Part shown: positions 53,705 to 62,744 of the stretch, in pieces
How positions within the stretch are numbered: the first letter of the stretch is position 1
How the letters are laid out: each line of letters starts with the position of its first letter
NCBI RefSeq assembly: GCF_000004195.4
Contig: NC_030679.2
Location: 153,805,658-153,869,657 of the forward strand
Source: Xenopus tropicalis
Lineage: Eukaryota; Chordata; Amphibia; Anura; Pipidae
Direction of reading: 5' to 3'
DNA: 64,000 nucleotides
Program-made: the position numbers and the translations under genes
Notes under the pieces: model-generated
What the model was told of the DNA's origin: nothing
Database searches by the model: none
Seen by the model: the letters and a program-made list of their open reading frames with translations, nothing else

Positions 53705-55958
53705 GTCCCCACCTAGAGGGTGAATGAAGCTTATGTGATATGATCCCTCTTTCCTGGACTTGTCCATAGGTAAAACGTTCAAGATTCTTAATGGTTCTAG
53801 TCATTTTGCAAAACAGAAGTAACCCACATATTACAAGTATACCTTGGATACAGATTAACATTTTGAATGATAACCGAAAAATTGGGTGTTCTGAAACATT
53901 GTCCATTGAATCCCACCATTTAGTAGTTGTTAGTTGCAATACAGAGTCCATAGCATTCTTTGTACTTTGTTTCATTTGTAATAAATGTTCTGGGGTTCTT
54001 TCCATTAGTTTATGGACATCAAGTGATAATGTCGGTATTGGTACATGTAATTGCGGAACCAAATTTTTTATTTCTTCCTGATAACGTAACTTTACTTGAA
54101 CTTCAGAAGTGTCATGATAAACTGGGACAGGGATGATAGTGTGACCATTGATTTCCATTTTTTCCTTTACTGTTAAGCAGAAGTTTGGACTGCTTAAGGT
54201 GCACTCATTTCCCCCATAGAAGATGTTATGTCCTTTTGCTATTATGCAGTATTTCCCATCACCCACATAAGCCGTTTTTATCATATCCTGGTGCCATCTA
54301 GTTAGTTTTACTGCACACGTGGTAATGGTTTCTTCAACTTTCATCTTCTCTTCTGTTCTGAAAGTCTGATTCAGTGTTAGGCCACAAGTATCTCCAGCCA
54401 AATCCAGGATGTTGCATCTGCATATATAGATGTCCTTTTCCTTTAAGCAGCAGGATGTGTCTGGGGATTGCCAGTCACCAGATGGGTGTTTAACCAAAAG
54501 AGTAGGAGGTCTTTTAAATTCCTTTAGAACACTTTCCTCGAGAATCCCAAGGGAATGAATTTTTGCCAAGTCTCTGTAGATTCCGTTGGTGGGTATAACA
54601 GGGAGAGATATTGTCAATGGTATCATAGTACTGAGTGTGTCATCACATTTGATGGCATGTAATGTAACTTTAGCCAAGTCCCGAATGGTACACATAGTCA
54701 CACCTGTCTCAAGTTTCCCATACCACCCCCTAATTCTCGTATCTGGAATAAAATCAAAGATACGTTGGAGTTCAATATCACGGAGCATGTCCAATATTTT
54801 GCTTAAGATGAAGTCCCCATAAGCAATACATGCCATTTCTCTGCCCAGCTTATTATTAGTGGCATCTTCATTATTGACAGAAATTAGTTCATTCAACTTG
54901 TCTTGCATTTGTAAAAACAATTTTGCTATTACATGCATATCATAAACAGTTGCTAATTCTTCATTTTCTAAGCCCAACTGAGAGGAGGCAAGGGGTTTAG
55001 TAATCTTATTTCCCATTAGGATCTTAAGTTTCTGCTCATTATCCCACAAAGATGATATGTCCAGATATGCCCTGTTCCAGATAGACATCCCAGAACCAAA
55101 AAGACCAGAGACAGTACCAATTATCCCTCCAATGTCTCTTTTGGAGAACCTTCTATGGGTGTTCATAAGGGGGTTCAATTTATTATTAACCTGTCCTGTG
55201 TTACGCTTCCAAAAGGAATTTATTTTATCTTTTATAAATATGTCATACATATTAATTATATTCATATCACATATTTGGCTGGGTAGAGTCCAGTTTTTAA
55301 AATTTAGAATAACTGGAATATGAATGTATTGAACATTGTTGTAGAGCACCCCAGATATTGGTTCTGTGATTAAACCACTTAGTGATATAGGTTGCAGCTC
55401 TGGACATACTTCAGACTTAAGAATATTTATTCTAATCTTGCTGTCCCAAACACCTTCAGCCCAGTCACCCTCAGGAGAACATGTAACTATACCATTACTT
55501 GTTAAAGAAATATTTTTAAGCAGCAACATGCTCTGGGTAGACTTTTCAGTTGTATTGGTCCAATATAGTTCGGTACTTGTGTGAATTTCTGTGCCACCAG
55601 GATAAGTCCATCTAATAAGCTTACCAGGGAAGATTAATTGAGACACGGTTATATGGCATTGAACAATAACCCATTCTCCCTCTGATCCTGATAACATGGT
55701 CCCATTTACTACCACTCCATTTGACATATCTCTAATTGTCATAGTAATTACAGCAGTAACCTTCTTAACATTTCTGATTGTTAGTATAGCACTGTTATCT
55801 TGATTGGGATAATCAATCTGTTCAGAACTAGTATTGATAAGTGTTAAACACAGGGTTACCACAAACACCATTGCTGTAGCCATGATACTTCTTCCAAGAC
55901 ACCCGCCTTTTCCTTGACATAAAACAGCATGTTTTTTTTCATAAATGTGCCGCTCCAT
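53700..55958 (-). CDS. env: ERV Env glycoprotein (SU and TM)
   Basis: 752 aa from ATG at 55958, presumably from a spliced mRNA. A hydrophobic leader lies at about 26-43. Cys101, Trp117 and Cys160 with TSNGIVTC give the pattern of an immunoglobulin-like fold in SU. A furin-type RFSKR ends at residue 274 and is followed by a Gly-rich fusion-peptide-like DIGGIIGTVSGLFGSG. TM is long (about 478 aa) with helical stretches and many Cys; no CX6CC was recognised. A membrane span lies at about 700-717 (MLICIQGILVICGLLLFC) and a 35-residue tail follows. Ten or so N-glycosylation sequons are scattered through it. The stop codon lies inside the first five bases of the 3' LTR. Confidence 0.9.
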   Translation of the reverse strand: MERHIYEKKHAVLCQGKGGCLGRSIMATAMVFVVTLCLTLINTSSEQIDYPNQDNSAILTIRNVKKVTAVITMTIRDMSNGVVVNGTMLSGSEGEWVIVQCHITVSQLIFPGKLIRWTYPGGTEIHTSTELYWTNTTEKSTQSMLLLKNISLTSNGIVTCSPEGDWAEGVWDSKIRINILKSEVCPELQPISLSGLITEPISGVLYNNVQYIHIPVILNFKNWTLPSQICDMNIINMYDIFIKDKINSFWKRNTGQVNNKLNPLMNTHRRFSKRDIGGIIGTVSGLFGSGMSIWNRAYLDISSLWDNEQKLKILMGNKITKPLASSQLGLENEELATVYDMHVIAKLFLQMQDKLNELISVNNEDATNNKLGREMACIAYGDFILSKILDMLRDIELQRIFDFIPDTRIRGWYGKLETGVTMCTIRDLAKVTLHAIKCDDTLSTMIPLTISLPVIPTNGIYRDLAKIHSLGILEESVLKEFKRPPTLLVKHPSGDWQSPDTSCCLKEKDIYICRCNILDLAGDTCGLTLNQTFRTEEKMKVEETITTCAVKLTRWHQDMIKTAYVGDGKYCIIAKGHNIFYGGNECTLSSPNFCLTVKEKMEINGHTIIPVPVYHDTSEVQVKLRYQEEIKNLVPQLHVPIPTLSLDVHKLMERTPEHLLQMKQSTKNAMDSVLQLTTTKWWDSMDNVSEHPIFRLSFKMLICIQGILVICGLLLFCKMTRTIKNLERFTYGQVQERGIISHKLHSPSRWGL
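53705..53716 (-). promoter_or_regulatory. ERV polypurine tract region
   Basis: ctaggtggggac on the minus strand directly before the 3' LTR. It is short and interrupted by a T, and it is also coding (end of Env). Confidence 0.5.
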
Positions 55959-55983
55959 GTCTGAAAGAATAATAGGTTTCTTA

Positions 55984-58900
55984 TTAACAGTTCTTCATTT
56001 GGTTAATGTGATACCACTTTAAGGTAACCTTCCCTTTGCCACCAACAGTTTTGACTAGATATGTTGCTGGACTGGCTTTGTCTACCACAGTAAATGGGCC
56101 TCTCCATATTGGAGTAAAGGAATGTTCTTTTTTTCCAAAGTCCCGGACCATTACCAAATCCCCAACATTGTATTCAAAAAGTCTAACCTTCTTATCAAAG
56201 TATTTTTTTATTTGACTTTTTGAATGGCCAATGTTCCTTGCAACAAATTTGTTAACTTCATTAATGTGCTCAGCCACATTTTTAACCCATGCTTCTGTGA
56301 CTGCACCCTGTAAGAGTGGTGTTGCAGAGGGTATTAATAGGTTCCCAGGCATTCGCATTAATCTTCCTGTCATGGCTTGGTAAGGGCTAACACCAGTTGT
56401 GGAATGTGGGGTAGATCTTATAGCCATTAGACACAGTGGCAGCATTTGTGCCCAAGTACTTGGTTTCTCTGCACAAAATTTAGTCAGCATTGTTTTTAAT
56501 GTTCTATTTCCCCTCTCCACAGTTCCAGAAGACTGTGGATGAAAAGCAATGTGTAATTCATGCTTAATATCCAACAACTTCTGTAACTGTGAAAAAACTT
56601 GGCCAGTAAATGATGTTCCTCTGTCACTAGCTACAACCTTTGGAAGTCCCCACCTTGAGAACAATTCAGATATTAAGACTTTAGCAGCAGTAAGAGCTTT
56701 CTGATTCCTAGTTGGAAAAGCTTCTATCCATTTACTAAACACATCAATCACAACAAGGCAGTGAGAAAACCCCCCGGGTGTTTTAGGAAGTGGACCAATA
56801 AAGTCTATTTGAATTTGAGACCAGGGACCCTCAGCAGGAGGAGTAGATCTTAATAGAGATCTATTAGTACAGGATGGTGGATTTACTTGCAGACATGGTA
56901 AACAGGAAGAGCACTTGGAATTAACATCATCTTTTATAGAAGGCCACCACACAGACTGTAGAATCTTGTGTAGTGTTTTCTCTGCAGAAAAATGGCCTCC
57001 CACTGGATGAGAATGGAATATCTGAAAAAAATCATCTGCACATTCAGGGGGTACACAAACTACTGGAAAAGGCAAATCTCTTTGATACAAAAGTATTTGG
57101 TTCTGGGAATCCCCAGGTGATAAAATTGTATACTTTGCCCATTCATTTGGAGCCAGTTCATTTTTACCCTTCAGATGCCATTCTTTTACCAATTTATATG
57201 GTTCATACGCTTTCTGTAAAGAGACCAAATCAGGTGGTGTGTTTCCTGTCAGTGCTGAAATCTCAGGCGCACTGGGAGGAGACCACAAATCAGCCTGCTT
57301 TGCTGCCTTCTTTGCACACTGGTCGGCGAGACTGTTTTTCTCAGAATGAACAGAACCCTTTGAATGCCCCTTAACCTTTACCAGTGCACATGGCAAAGTC
57401 CTTGCCTGCAAAAGATCCCATATATACTTTAGCAATGATGCATGGGTTAATGCCTTCCCATCAGAGGACCTAAACCCATTATTTACATACAGAGGTAACA
57501 TTGTGAGAGTATTTACTGCATATGCACTATCACTATATATATTGCAAGCTTCTGTATTACATCTTTCTAAGGTACACGCAATTGCAGCAAGCTCTGCATA
57601 CTGAGAGGAATGAGGCAAACACTTATGCATAACAATGTGGTTAGGCAAAATAACTGAAAACCCAGTATATGGGGTACCCTGGTCATGATAAGATGAACCA
57701 TCACAATACACATCTATACCTGGCACCTGATCGGAGGAAAGTGGGTTTGGAGGGAGGTTAAGATTAGAGGGTAAAGGACATTTGTGTGGCTCTCCATCAT
57801 ATAGTAAAAATGCTGGCAGAAGAGTAGTTTGCTTGGGTGTAATGTCCAGATCTCTCTGCATGAGCATAAGTGTCCATTTGGATAAACGTGCTGAAGAAAG
57901 AGTGGTATCACCTGGCTTAAGCAGCAGATTAAGTGGAGTATGTGGGCTGTGGAGGGTTAAACTTTGTAGTCCAGTGATATAAGTAAAATGTTCAATGGCC
58001 CAGAAGGTAGCTAAGAGGTGACGCTCACAAGCTGTGAATTTTATCTCCACTGCACTCAGTACTCTTGAGGCATATGCAATAGGCTTTAGTTTTCCATGTC
58101 TTTCCTGACAAAGAACTGCAGCCAGTGCTGTGTCAGTAGCAGCTACTTCTAAATGAAACCTTTTCTTTGGGTCGGGGGTGAGTAATGCGGTAGCCTCCAT
58201 CATTGACTGTTTCAGAACATTGAAAGCTTGGGTGTGTGGCTCTCTCCATTCCCCTCTGATATCTTCCTCTGGAACTTCCTTCTTTAGTAGGTCATAAAGT
58301 GGCCTAGCCTTGTCAGCAAAGAATGGTATAAAGTCCCTTTGGTACTGAACTAGGCCTAAAAATGAGCGCAGAGCTGTTTTTGATGCAGGTAAATTGAGTC
58401 TTTGAATAGTGTCCATTTTATGCTTATCAGGCAACTTCCCCTCTGGTGTGATGTTCATACCCAGAAAAGTGACAGAGGTTTGCATGAACTGGCATTTTTT
58501 GGGGTTTACCTTAAGTCCAGCTCTGTGGAGAAGATGTAGAAGTTCTTTTAGCAGACTCAGATGCTCTTCCTCAGTTTCTGTGGCTAACAGGAGGTCATCA
58601 ACATATTGCAGGAGGTTTTCTGGTTTAGTGAACCCTTTAAGAACGGCTGCCATTTTCTTATGATATATCGTGGGTGAGTTGTGCAGTCCTTGGGGCAAAC
58701 AGTTCCAGGTATATTGTTGATCCTTCCAGGTAAATGCCAGTTTGTATTGAGACCTAAGCTCCACTGCAATATTCCAAAAGCTGTTACAAATATCAATGCT
58801 TGAAAAATATTTAGCACGGGGTGGAATGCTGGAAAGTAGGGTAGGGGTCTCTCTTACCACAGGTGCACAGGCAGGGGTCACAGAATTAAGTTTGCGATAA

Positions 58901-59637
58901 TCAATTGTCAATCGCCAACTACCATCAGGTTTCTCTACAGGCCATATTGGGGAGTTGGTGGTTGACTCACATACTCTCAGTACACCTTGCTGCAACAATG
59001 AATCTATTGTATTTTGTATATATGATTCACTTGCTTTAGGAATGGGGTATTGCTTCTGAGGCTCATGAGCCCTTCCTGGAATAGACACTTCCCCCTCAAG
59101 TCTGCCACAATCATGCTTATGTTTACCAAATACATCAGTACATTCATGTATTATTTGAGCTACCCTGGGGTCAGAATGTGTTGGCATTTCAAAGAACTCT
59201 GGGTTCTTTATTGCACTTACAGCATGAGCATCTGAAATTACACAATAATTACCATTTCCCTTGAACCATATTTTACTGTTTGTAAAATCAATAACCGCTC
59301 CATGTTGTTTAAGAAAATTGGACCCTAGAATGGACATGCTGTTGGGTAATGTCATTAAAAGGGCACTGAGATCAAATGCTGCATCAGCAATCAGTAGCTT
59401 GGTTTTACTTGACTGGTATGCCTCAGCATGTGACCCTTGGAAAGCTTCCAAACCTACTTTCTGCCCAGTGGACAATGGATGAGATTGTGGGTCTAAGGTA
59501 TGAATGATGGAAACAGAAGCGCCTGTATCAATTAACATGGATTGCTGTGGGCCTCCCTCAACAGCTGCTGAAATTACAGGACGATTCCATCCATCACGCC
59601 TGAACCCTACTACAGGCAAAATGGAGGCCGCTATTTC
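55984..59637 (-). CDS. pol: ERV Pol (protease, reverse transcriptase, RNase H, integrase)
   Basis: Open for about 1217 codons in the same frame as Gag, beginning directly after the amber codon; there is no ATG at its start, so it needs readthrough. Counting from the TTG codon at 59619 as residue 1: protease DTGA 31-34; reverse transcriptase with SIDICNSFWNI near 275 and YVDD 339-342; RNase H Asp640, Glu676, Asp697; integrase zinc site His871, His876, Cys906, Cys909; integrase DDE Asp939, Asp999, Glu1035; a GPF motif near 1172. All catalytic residues are present and there is no internal stop. The stop at 55984-55986 precedes the env ATG by 25 nt. Confidence 0.93.
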   Translation of the reverse strand, partial: EIAASILPVVGFRRDGWNRPVISAAVEGGPQQSMLIDTGASVSIIHTLDPQSHPLSTGQKVGLEAFQGSHAEAYQSSKTKLLIADAAFDLSALLMTLPNSMSILGSNFLKQHGAVIDFTNSKIWFKGNGNYCVISDAHAVSAIKNPEFFEMPTHSDPRVAQIIHECTDVFGKHKHDCGRLEGEVSIPGRAHEPQKQYPIPKASESYIQNTIDSLLQQGVLRVCESTTNSPIWPVEKPDGSWRLTIDYRKLNSVTPACAPVVRETPTLLSSIPPRAKYFSSIDICNSFWNIAVELRSQYKLAFTWKDQQYTWNCLPQGLHNSPTIYHKKMAAVLKGFTKPENLLQYVDDLLLATETEEEHLSLLKELLHLLHRAGLKVNPKKCQFMQTSVTFLGMNITPEGKLPDKHKMDTIQRLNLPASKTALRSFLGLVQYQRDFIPFFADKARPLYDLLKKEVPEEDIRGEWREPHTQAFNVLKQSMMEATALLTPDPKKRFHLEVAATDTALAAVLCQERHGKLKPIAYASRVLSAVEIKFTACERHLLATFWAIEHFTYITGLQSLTLHSPHTPLNLLLKPGDTTLSSARLSKWTLMLMQRDLDITPKQTTLLPAFLLYDGEPHKCPLPSNLNLPPNPLSSDQVPGIDVYCDGSSYHDQGTPYTGFSVILPNHIVMHKCLPHSSQYAELAAIACTLERCNTEACNIYSDSAYAVNTLTMLPLYVNNGFRSSDGKALTHASLLKYIWDLLQARTLPCALVKVKGHSKGSVHSEKNSLADQCAKKAAKQADLWSPPSAPEISALTGNTPPDLVSLQKAYEPYKLVKEWHLKGKNELAPNEWAKYTILSPGDSQNQILLYQRDLPFPVVCVPPECADDFFQIFHSHPVGGHFSAEKTLHKILQSVWWPSIKDDVNSKCSSCLPCLQVNPPSCTNRSLLRSTPPAEGPWSQIQIDFIGPLPKTPGGFSHCLVVIDVFSKWIEAFPTRNQKALTAAKVLISELFSRWGLPKVVASDRGTSFTGQVFSQLQKLLDIKHELHIAFHPQSSGTVERGNRTLKTMLTKFCAEKPSTWAQMLPLCLMAIRSTPHSTTGVSPYQAMTGRLMRMPGNLLIPSATPLLQGAVTEAWVKNVAEHINEVNKFVARNIGHSKSQIKKYFDKKVRLFEYNVGDLVMVRDFGKKEHSFTPIWRGPFTVVDKASPATYLVKTVGGKGKVTLKWYHINQMKNC

Positions 59638-61122
59638 CTATGCTGATGAAGTTGTGATTTGTTCTGTGATTGATACAACTCTAAGCTTATCAATATCCTT
59701 TCTCATGTTAACCAGCTCTTGTAATAATTGTTCGTTTGATATACTTGACTGGGCTGGCATTGCATTTGCTTTTAAGAAGGGACAATTTTTTATAATGTGG
59801 CCTAAATGACCACAGCTGTGACACTTGGGCTCTCCTGATTTATAGTTTGGGGGTCTTGCTGAATTATATGGTTTTGTAAGAGGACCTTCCACTGCCGCAA
59901 CTTTACCCCTGGAACTTCTCTGTTGTTCCCTTACCATTAACTCCGCCCTTTTTAAACAATTAATTATCTCACCATATGTATTAGATAAGCTTACAGTAAG
60001 ACCTACCAACCGACAAATCTCTGGGAGGGATTGTTTAATTAATGCATTTTTAAAAACCCTATCCTCTAAGTCTGCTCGTCCTGGTCTCTGTACAGTAAAA
60101 CTGTACATAGCATAAAGACGATCAGAGAATGCTTGAATGGGTTCCCCTTTCTTTTGTAAGCAGTTTACAAATGCATTGTGGGCATAACTTTCATCCCAAC
60201 CCAAAACCTCCAACACAGCATTCACCAAAACATCCAACAAATGAGTTTTGTAAACTGACCCAGGTATACTTGCTTTGATGCCCTGATCCAGACTACTTAC
60301 TACAACGTCAAAAACATCGCCATCCTCACAATCAACATGGGACTTCTGAAAGGTTTGAATACGGAGCATGGTCTCTACTGGATCATCACTTATTCTAATG
60401 AGTCCAAGCTCCTTACTCAGAGTACCTATGTCTGAGTTGGATAGTGGTGTTTCAACTCTTGTTCTACCTACTTCTTCCCCATCAGTCCCAGTTTTAATAT
60501 GCACAGTTACTGGGGCCATTGGGGCAGAAGCACAGTTATTTAGACTAGTATTCTGTTGACTGGGCTCTAACAAATCCCAGTTAATATCAATGAGACTTTG
60601 ATCTGTACCTGGTGTGTTAAAGGCTGCTACAATTGCACCCCTCTGTCCTAACTGTTCCTTTAACTCAAGTATTTGAGCTTGGCATTTTGAATGGTCACTG
60701 CTGCCATGGTTTCTAGAGACTGAGAGATATCTAATAGCACCCTCAGCATCCTTTAACCGAGACAATAGTTCCCCATTCTCCTTTTGCAACATTTCATTTT
60801 CCTGAGTAGTTTTATAGTGCCCCATACTCATGGTGGATGCATTACTGGCAGTGATCTTTAGCATCTCTATTTTATCATTTAAATCTTTTACTTTTTCCTC
60901 TAAAAAACAATTTTTCTCTTTGAGAGCCTTAAAATTCTCAGCAATCCAACATGCAGAGAATAATAATGCTCTCCTTCCTTTCTTTTGTGAAAGTTGCTTT
61001 TCTTTAATTGCAACAGTCACAAAATCTTTTATTTGATACCAGGGATCATCTGCCTCCTGCATGCACCTTATAAGTTCCTCTGTATTTTTAACTGTTGCTA
61101 ACTTTTTGTTAAATCCTTCCAT
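59638..61122 (-). CDS. gag: ERV Gag polyprotein
   Basis: First ATG at 61122 in a strong context (A at -3, G at +4), giving 494 aa to TAG at 59638-59640; the frame is open a little further upstream without ATG. Structural polyprotein for virion assembly. The N terminus lacks the Gly2 myristoylation signal common in Gag. Residues about 65-145 form a predicted coiled coil (ENFKALKEKNCFLEEKVKDL region). The capsid part has a major-homology-like QKKGEPIQAFSDRLYAMYSF. One CCHC zinc knuckle, CHSCGHLGHIIKNC, is at about 434-447. The stop is an amber codon followed by the Pol frame. Confidence 0.9.
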   Translation of the reverse strand: MEGFNKKLATVKNTEELIRCMQEADDPWYQIKDFVTVAIKEKQLSQKKGRRALLFSACWIAENFKALKEKNCFLEEKVKDLNDKIEMLKITASNASTMSMGHYKTTQENEMLQKENGELLSRLKDAEGAIRYLSVSRNHGSSDHSKCQAQILELKEQLGQRGAIVAAFNTPGTDQSLIDINWDLLEPSQQNTSLNNCASAPMAPVTVHIKTGTDGEEVGRTRVETPLSNSDIGTLSKELGLIRISDDPVETMLRIQTFQKSHVDCEDGDVFDVVVSSLDQGIKASIPGSVYKTHLLDVLVNAVLEVLGWDESYAHNAFVNCLQKKGEPIQAFSDRLYAMYSFTVQRPGRADLEDRVFKNALIKQSLPEICRLVGLTVSLSNTYGEIINCLKRAELMVREQQRSSRGKVAAVEGPLTKPYNSARPPNYKSGEPKCHSCGHLGHIIKNCPFLKANAMPAQSSISNEQLLQELVNMRKDIDKLRVVSITEQITTSSA

Positions 61123-61200
61123 TTTTCCTACTAAACAATTTATATTTAGCAAATATATATTTCCAATGTCAGTGATTTCAATGCCACTCTAATATCTGTC

Positions 61201-61218
61201 TCGTGCCTGGCTTAGCCA
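61201..61218 (-). promoter_or_regulatory. Candidate ERV primer binding site
   Basis: Minus strand tggctaagccaggcacga, four bases after the 5' LTR, beginning with TGG. The matching tRNA could not be named by eye. Confidence 0.5.
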
Positions 61219-61666
61219 ATTATGTAAGATTATTAATATAACTAAAGTTCTACAGTATAGGGTGGCAAAGAGATCACTGAACAATAAGTGTAAAAATGAT
61301 TTTATATTAATTGGAAACAAATATTTACATAAACATAAATCATAAAGCAGATAAAATGGATAAACAATAGACTACAATAACACAAAAGGGTAATACAAAA
61401 CAATATACGACAAATATACACAATACTTACTTAACTAAATACACTCAAATGAAACACAGGGACCCAACCACCTAAATAATAATAATCCCACACCATATAA
61501 ACACACTCTATGAAACCTCTACTCTAGAAGATTATACAGCCTAAGTATACCTCTCCTTAGGTTTGATAAGTGTCTGGTCCGTGATGTCAGGATTCCCTCT
61601 GATCTGGTAAGGTGGTCACTTCTCTCCTGGCCCTGAGTCTTCATCTATGCCCTACTGAAGCCAACC

Positions 61667-61672
61667 TATATA
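61667..61672 (-). promoter_or_regulatory. TATA box in the ERV 5' LTR
   Basis: cctgtatataggttgg on the minus strand. Spacing to the CCAAT and heat-shock elements fits a compact U3 promoter. The copy in the 3' LTR is at 53274-53279. Confidence 0.75.
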
Positions 61673-61689
61673 CAGGAGAGAGGGGTGGA

Positions 61690-61707
61690 TTCTAGAACTT
61701 TCTAGAA
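61690..61707 (-). promoter_or_regulatory. Perfect four-pentamer heat-shock element in the ERV 5' LTR
   Basis: Plus-strand text ttctagaactttctagaa: TTC-n2-GAA-n2-TTC-n2-GAA, four alternating pentamers without a mismatch, the binding form for trimeric HSF1. It lies between the CCAAT box and the TATA box, 17 bp from the latter. The same site is at 53297-53314 in the 3' LTR. Confidence 0.8.
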
Positions 61708-61717
61708 GTCTCTCCTG

Positions 61718-61722
61718 ATTGG
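61718..61722 (-). promoter_or_regulatory. CCAAT box in the ERV 5' LTR
   Basis: gaccaatcagg on the minus strand, about 46 nt upstream of the TATA box. The same site is at 53325-53329 in the 3' LTR. Confidence 0.7.
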
Positions 61723-62744
61723 TCCATTTGAATGATGCTAGCACATACCAGTCAGTTACAGGAAGTTACCCGTCCTCCATTTTGGATAGGCAAATTGTCA
61801 TGTAGTCAACATCTGTCCTTCCTGAACTAACTGATTATGCATATCACCAGGGATCCATTTAGTGCTGGCTCCGGTGTCCTTGACTCTTTGATAATGTTAA
61901 TTAGAGTTTAGGTGTGACCAAACCTTTCCCAGAGCAGTACCTTTGTTTCCCCAAATTAGGAAACTCCTATTGTTTGGACCAGACACCCAGGTGCTAAGCT
62001 AATTAGGCTGTTTCCTCTACTAAAGAAAGGTTTCATTATAGATTTGATAAAATATAGGAGCCCACAATATATATCTATATTTTACCAGAATCTTACACCA
62101 TGCATACATTATATACAAGTAAAGTAAGTAGGAAAGAACCCAAAAAGGAAGGAAAGACAGTAAGCCAAAAGGAAAAGCCGATAGAGGAGAAAAGGATGAG
62201 CAAGTGTTAAATAGAAAGATGAATGTAAGATATTTACCTGTATCTGGAGGCCTCTGCCAGCTTTTTCTTCAGGACCCTCTTTATGTCCTGGTAGTGCTTC
62301 TTGCGGTGTTGGACACTGCGCAGACAGACCCCAATGCTGTTTACGTTGTCTGCTATGTCCCTCCTTGTTTTTAACAGCTGTCAGCGTCTTGTCAGCATAT
62401 TTGCCAATAATCTGGTGAAATACCGGCAAAAGCCTCTCCACAAGAGCCTCATTTTCAAACTCCGAAAACTTTAAGTTTCGGAGTCTGCTCTCCTGTTGTT
62501 TCTTCCTTTTTGGTGATGAATGGGTTGGAAGCTCCTCACTCTCCTCTCCACTGGCTTCCTCTGGGCGATAATCCCTGTCAGTGCCCTCCACATCCGGCAC
62601 ATCTGGGCTGCTGCTGAAGCCAGGCCTCACTCTCTCAGTGTCACTGCCAGAGCTGTGTGACAAGGCAGCTGGGATACTTGCAAGGTGTTCCCTCCTTTTT
62701 GTCACCTTTTTCCCTCTGCTGGCTCCCACACTGCTCTCCATCAC

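Larger units (their letters stand above)
52830..62097 (-). mobile_element. Complete class I endogenous retrovirus (ERV), 9268 bp
   Basis: LTRs 61223-62097 (5') and 52830-53704 (3') are both 875 bp and I see no difference between them. Between them on the minus strand lie gag (59638-61122), pol (55984-59637) and env (53700-55958), all open. Gag and Pol are in the same frame with one TAG between, the readthrough layout of gamma- and epsilonretroviruses; Pol has the YVDD, RNase H, HHCC, DDE and GPF features of class I. The Env TM part is long and no CX6CC motif was seen, which leans to the epsilon-like side. Identical LTRs and open genes indicate very recent insertion, probably still polymorphic. 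Confidence 0.93.
61223..62097 (-). repeat. ERV 5' LTR
   Basis: Minus strand: starts tgtaagattctggtaaaata and ends attaataatcttaca, so it has TG...CA ends with a 9-base terminal inverted repeat (tgtaagatt/aatcttaca). Carries CCAAT box, heat-shock element and TATA box in promoter order; transcription is expected to start about 30 nt after the TATA, near 61640. No canonical AATAAA was found; AATATA in ttaatataaaatc is a variant candidate. Confidence 0.94.
50677..62744 (-). pseudogene. Harbinger Myb/SANT-like accessory gene, four exons, interrupted
   Basis: In Harbinger elements this protein binds the transposon ends and imports the transposase into the nucleus. Exon 1 (62238-62744) begins MMESSVGASRGKKVTKRREH, is acidic in the middle and enters the SANT-like block at RNLKFSEFENEALVERLLPV; a frameshift near 62370 moves the rest (VNSIGVCLRSVQHRKKHYQD) to another frame. 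Exons 2 (52329-52462) and 3 (52183-52245) have consensus borders. Exon 4 (50677-51788) contains a repeat-derived insertion at about 51249-51511, seven 18-residue repeats and the C terminus LARQNSLLEQQIALQEKAQK. The retrovirus lies in intron 1. The frameshift and the insertion make the gene non-functional. Confidence 0.78.
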
